NCBI GenBank assembly: GCA_033182465.1
Contig: CP137329.1
Location: 1,426,001 to 1,490,000, forward strand
Length of the DNA: 64,000 nucleotides
Direction: 5' to 3'
From: Sanghuangporus weigelae
Taxonomy: Eukaryota; Basidiomycota; Agaricomycetes; Hymenochaetales; Hymenochaetaceae
Below, piece by piece: positions 60,423 through 64,000 of the stretch (the stretch's first letter is position 1; each line of letters begins with the position of its first letter). The translations under genes were made by a program, and so were the position numbers. The notes beneath the pieces were generated by a model. That model was not told where the DNA came from, did not search any database, and saw nothing but the letters and a program-made list of their open reading frames with translations.

Positions 60423-62723
60423 TTACCATGACCAATTGCTAAGCTTGCTTTGTGCGGCATCATATTCAGTCTTGATCGTCTCAATGACTTTTTCACTTCG
60501 CGGGATTAGGCGGCAATCAAAGCTAACCGGCTTCGAGTTGAAACCATCCGTGTAGTCCATCGAATCAGGAATGATTTCCTTCCCATTTTTGTCGAGAGCC
60601 GGGAGGATGTCAAACGCCCAAAGCAATCGAGCTATGTTGATAAATATCGAATTGCGCGCGAGATGCATGCCCGGACAAACGCGCCGACCAAATCCTATAA
60701 TAACTTGATCAATCCTGGAGCAGTTCCCTGATGTCTGGGATACAAGTACCGAAAGGAAGTTCGAAGTTGGCCAGACGAGGATCCTTGGAGTTAATGAAGC
60801 GCTCCGGTTCAAATTTGTCTGGTTCGGGGAACATCACCGGGTCGCGCATAATACCCCTGGTACACCGAGATGAATTGTGTCCTCAGTGCCTCGGCGGGAC
60901 ATGAAAAAAGATTCATACCAAAAATTCGCGAAAACAGTAGAGCCCTTTGGGATGAACATATCATTGTACATGTCATCAGCTGTGCTTGCGTGAGGCGTGC
61001 CTCCCAACACTGCAACTGGCCGCCATCGCAGCGCCTCGTTCGCTACTGCAACAATGTACGGCAGGCTGTCGTAATCCTCATACTCGGGCATATGATCTGC
61101 ACTAAGTACTGAGTCGATTTCCGCTTGTGCCTTCCGCATAACTCCAGGGAAGTGTAGCATGGCAACTATATAACTGTCAGACACCTTAGTCATGTGAGTT
61201 GAAATGTGACATACGGATGAAACTCATGATCGTCCCAGCCGTCTAGAGGCCTATGTTAGCAGTGATGGTAATGAAGCTCACGAATTTGCAGGAAGTATAC
61301 CGTCTCAATCCCGGCTCCGAATGGTGTGGACATTGAATAAGCCAGGAAAAGATCTCCCATGCCGATTTTCTGTTGGTTTTGGAGCGCCTCAACAGTGAGG
61401 CAATCAGGAACAGTCCCTTCTTTCATGCGTTGTTTGACATCCGCAACAAGGTGGTTGAGTAACCGCATGTCGCGTTCCTTCTGAGCTTCGGGCTCTCGTC
61501 GGAACCATTGAAGGCATTTCTGTCAAACCTTATTCATAAAAATTCATCTGAGGCGAATGCACGGCTTACAGGCAATTTGAGCAGCCATGGCCATGATTCA
61601 ACAACATATTTACCGGGAATACTAAATCGATGCGATTAATTATGAATGAAACATCAAAGTATTGCACTCACTTCACGCTATACGAGGAAAGAGACACCAT
61701 CATCAGCGGAGGGCAATTTATAAGCTCCAACATCCATACCTCGTAAGGTCTGCAGGAAGTGTTCAACCAAGGGTCCATAGATAGGAGAAGACGCTTACAA
61801 GTCATCGACTTCGCGTTCTCAGCAACTATCCACTCGTCGACACTCTCCACTCGTCTCCCATACGTCACAGAGACAACTACAGATGCAGCATATCTACCCT
61901 CATAAGAGTTATCTGTCTTTCGAAGGCATTCGGTCCCGTACCTCTGGATGTACTTTTCGAACTCTTCCGGGTTCTCGACTATTTGCTGCATGGTAACCTT
62001 AGATTCGAGGCTCTGTATAACTCTATACTTCTGAGCCTGACGCAAGTGAAATCCGGTGTGAAGAATCTAGTATTCGGAGCCAGGCATTAACTCAACTGAA
62101 AGTGCTCGAAAGATACTAAGACCATTACCTTTCGCCATTTTCTCCATTCCTCGTTGTTCGGAAGCATAAGACCTCGCATATTGTCTGATAAAATTTCACC
62201 GCTGAAGGCATGAATAGTCAGTGAAGTATAACCCACAATGTGAGATGAGTCAGCACTCACGACATTATGAAACGAGGTCTGCTTGAGTACTTATCGGATC
62301 GTTTCTCTAGCAGATCCCAGGCAGCCTGCGCAGTTCCAAGCACTAAAGCAATGCACTAAGTAAAACTGAGAACCGAGAATGTCATGTACTGCTTATATCA
62401 CCGATGATAGGTGTGCTGCCGAAAAACAGGGATACAACCGGTCCTATTACACCAGACGTTAAGAACCATCAAACTGGAGTCTAGTATGATTTTCACTCAC
62501 CGTATATCTTATTAAGCTGCTCGAATTTGCGCCATGGCTTCCTAGCAGGCATCTGATGACGGTTGCCGATAAATGGAATACCAGGTGGGCCTGGGGGCAT
62601 TTTACGCCGAAGCGCAAAACTCTTCAAAGCATACGTTATAATCACGATACACAGAAGACCAGCAGAAAGAAAGCTGAGTTCATTTTCCAATCTCCAGGAC
62701 GGGGACAATTCGCGGGGGGCCAT
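60423..62723 (-). CDS. Cytochrome P450 monooxygenase
   Basis: Twelve exons from the 5' end: 62501-62723, 62402-62443, 62261-62342, 62129-62201, 61799-62066, 61740-61749 (10 nt), 61570-61621, 61301-61519, 61215-61242, 60919-61165, 60750-60856, 60423-60694; 540 residues, phases all fit. It has an N-terminal anchor (LSFLSAGLLCIVIITYAL), proline hinge PPGPPGIPFIGN, C-helix WRKWRK, I-helix AGIETTAG, K-helix EALR, PERF-type FEPERF and the heme loop FGFGRRVCPG whose Cys binds heme. The start is the ATG at 62723; the open frame extends ten codons further only to a GTG. It is an ER-bound fungal P450 of the type that acts with P450 reductase; substrate unknown. It looks intact. Confidence 0.9.
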
Positions 62724-62753
62724 GGAAGGGAAAACTGCACGCTGTGAGCTCAC

Positions 62754-63231
62754 AGTGCTTGACTGAAGGACGTATCGGAAAGAATAAGGGACATTTATAT
62801 CGTATGTATCAAAGAAACGCGGGTTAATAATTTAAGCGATCGAATCTCCGGTCAATGTTGCACGAAGGCCCGTGACCATTGCATTTCATTGGTTAGACAC
62901 AAGCAAGGGACAAGTAGTCCTTGATCACCTGGCCCACCAATCGCCGCTCACCAATATCATTTGCCGTTTTAAAATTGACTTCATCGTAGACAGAGTTTTG
63001 ACTGCTGCAATTCATTCCGTAAGGCATGAAATTTCTGTGTAGCGCTCATGACCATGACAAGATGGAAATTGCAGATTCGTTCGTCCGTCCGGATGAGATA
63101 TATACGACATTATGTGGTAACGTATTTGTCAGCAGAATCCTCATCACGTGCGCGAAACGCGTTGATACCGTCGAGGCGATGACATTGACCGCGTCACCTT
63201 CAGCTATAACGACGACCTCTGCTTATCTATT
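62754..63231. promoter_or_regulatory. Shared promoter region of P450 and ATPase genes
   Basis: About 0.5 kb separates the divergent starts (62723 minus, 63232 plus). On the minus strand TATAAAT (62793-62799) lies 70 bp before the P450 ATG. No second gene fits here; the open frame at 63026-63259 overlaps the ATPase start in another frame. Confidence 0.45.
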
Positions 63232-64000
63232 ATGGCCGTGTCCAGAGAAAGCCTTGTGAGTAGGGATAGGTGAATCATTATTTTGGACTGCAAGTTGATT
63301 CTGGAACCTTAGTGGAACAGTGGCCACGATGAGTCGGTAGAGGTCAACCAGAGGGCACTCATCGACAAAGTTCTGGCGCGATATTCCGGAGAGTTCACTG
63401 GTATGCTCTATTTTCTCGGGAGGTCGCGTATTTGAACATGCTCTTCAGTTTTCCGTGAGCTACTCCAGAACTCAGATGACGCCTCGTCAAAATCCGTTGA
63501 GATACATTTCGAGACCCAGACGTATATAGACCGCAAGAAGGCTTCAGAAGTAGAGGGTAATTCTGCTCAGAGTACGGATAGATTTCCGGACCTGAAGACC
63601 CAACCCGTATGTCTGTTCAACCATCTAATCGTAGGTGATATCTAATTCCGATTCTACTGTGCACTAGATTGCCCAATGGACATTCAAAAATAATGGGATT
63701 ATATTCCGTGAGGAAGATTGGAATCGTCTGAAGAAAATCGGTCAGGCTCCAGTACTGGATAAGCTTCAGATTGACTTACACGCTGTACAGCCGAAGGAAA
63801 TCCTGATGAAGAGAAGATTGGTGCGTTTGGTGTTGGTATGTGACGAATATCTCCAAGGATCGACTTTTCATAACGCTGTTCAGGTTTTTACAGTCTGTTC
63901 TCTGTTACGGAGGAACCATTCGTGACTTCTGGAGGTAAGTATTCTTAATCAGATAGGGATGCAGCGTGTTTCTCATGAGAGTTAAGATCAATGGATGGGC
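63232..64000 (+). CDS. GHKL/HSP90-like ATPase domain protein (DUF3684-type), 5' part
   Basis: Exons: 63232-63255, 63313-63400, 63449-63606, 63668-63740, 63791-63835, 63884-63934 and 63987 onward off the window. The joined frame starts MAVSRESL and has a GHKL-type nucleotide site: the N-box RELLQNSDDA with its catalytic Glu and Asn, a following Asp, and the glycine box KIGAFGVGFYSLF. This is the N-terminal ATPase fold of the large fungal proteins annotated as DUF3684 or sacsin-like. Those are over 1,000 residues; only about 150 are seen here. Role unknown; ATP-driven chaperone-like action is inferred from the fold. Introns are 45-60 bp. Confidence 0.85.

Noticed and set aside
35028-62723. Secondary-metabolite cluster (P450 plus membrane proteins)
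   Set aside because: There is no core synthase, and the membrane proteins are one duplicated family, so the P450 alone does not make a cluster.
62724-62753. Longer N-terminus of the P450
   Set aside because: The upstream extension begins with GTG, not ATG. The ATG at 62723 is 70 bp from a TATA box and gives a normal P450 anchor.
63026-63259. 77-codon open frame before the ATPase gene
   Set aside because: It overlaps the ATPase start in another frame and has no recognisable similarity.
1-64000. CRISPR arrays, bacterial operons or rRNA genes
   Set aside because: No such repeats or genes were seen, and introns and retrotransposons show a fungal nuclear genome.

Overview
The window looks like nuclear DNA of a basidiomycete fungus, most likely an Agaricomycete. 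Genes are dense with introns of about 50-60 bp using GT/AG signals, internal exons can be only 10-26 nt, and transposons are chromodomain Ty3/gypsy and Copia elements. A tandem family of 7-TM DUF6534-type proteins, a family expanded in mushrooms, supports this. No rRNA, tRNA or CRISPR feature was found.

Positions 1 to about 34,400 are a nested transposon block. It opens with the 3' half of a chromodomain Ty3/gypsy element (family A: integrase, a post-integrase ORF, a small antisense intron-containing gene, 3' LTR). An inverted partial copy of the same LTR is fused to that LTR and makes a giant palindrome. Next come MITE/foldback repeats, another A-family LTR split by a different solo LTR (H), an E-family LTR, a broken Copia element, a broken Ty3/gypsy fragment (F'), and a near complete but broken Ty3/gypsy element (F) with two 453-bp LTRs and an E-family LTR inside it. 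Two nested E-family LTRs and a clean solo A-family LTR end the block.

Positions 35,000 to 50,400 hold six tandem plus-strand copies of a DUF6534-type membrane protein gene (D1-D6). D1 and D4 are pseudogenes; D1 is split by a solo LTR that carries its own ORF. Two more copies (D7, D8) lie inverted at 55,459-59,456. All eight show the same 26-nt exon followed by a 12-nt microexon, which together encode part of TM1.

Between D6 and D7 is a two-exon gene for a 764-residue single-pass membrane protein with a long Ser-rich tail. The right end has a 12-exon cytochrome P450 gene (minus) divergent from the start of a GHKL/HSP90-like ATPase (DUF3684-type) gene that runs off the window. The host genes show no obvious shared pathway; the DUF6534 array is the only functional cluster visible. 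The most unusual observations are the antisense intron-containing gene in the family A element, the ORFs placed in the U3 part of two different LTR families, and the conserved microexons.
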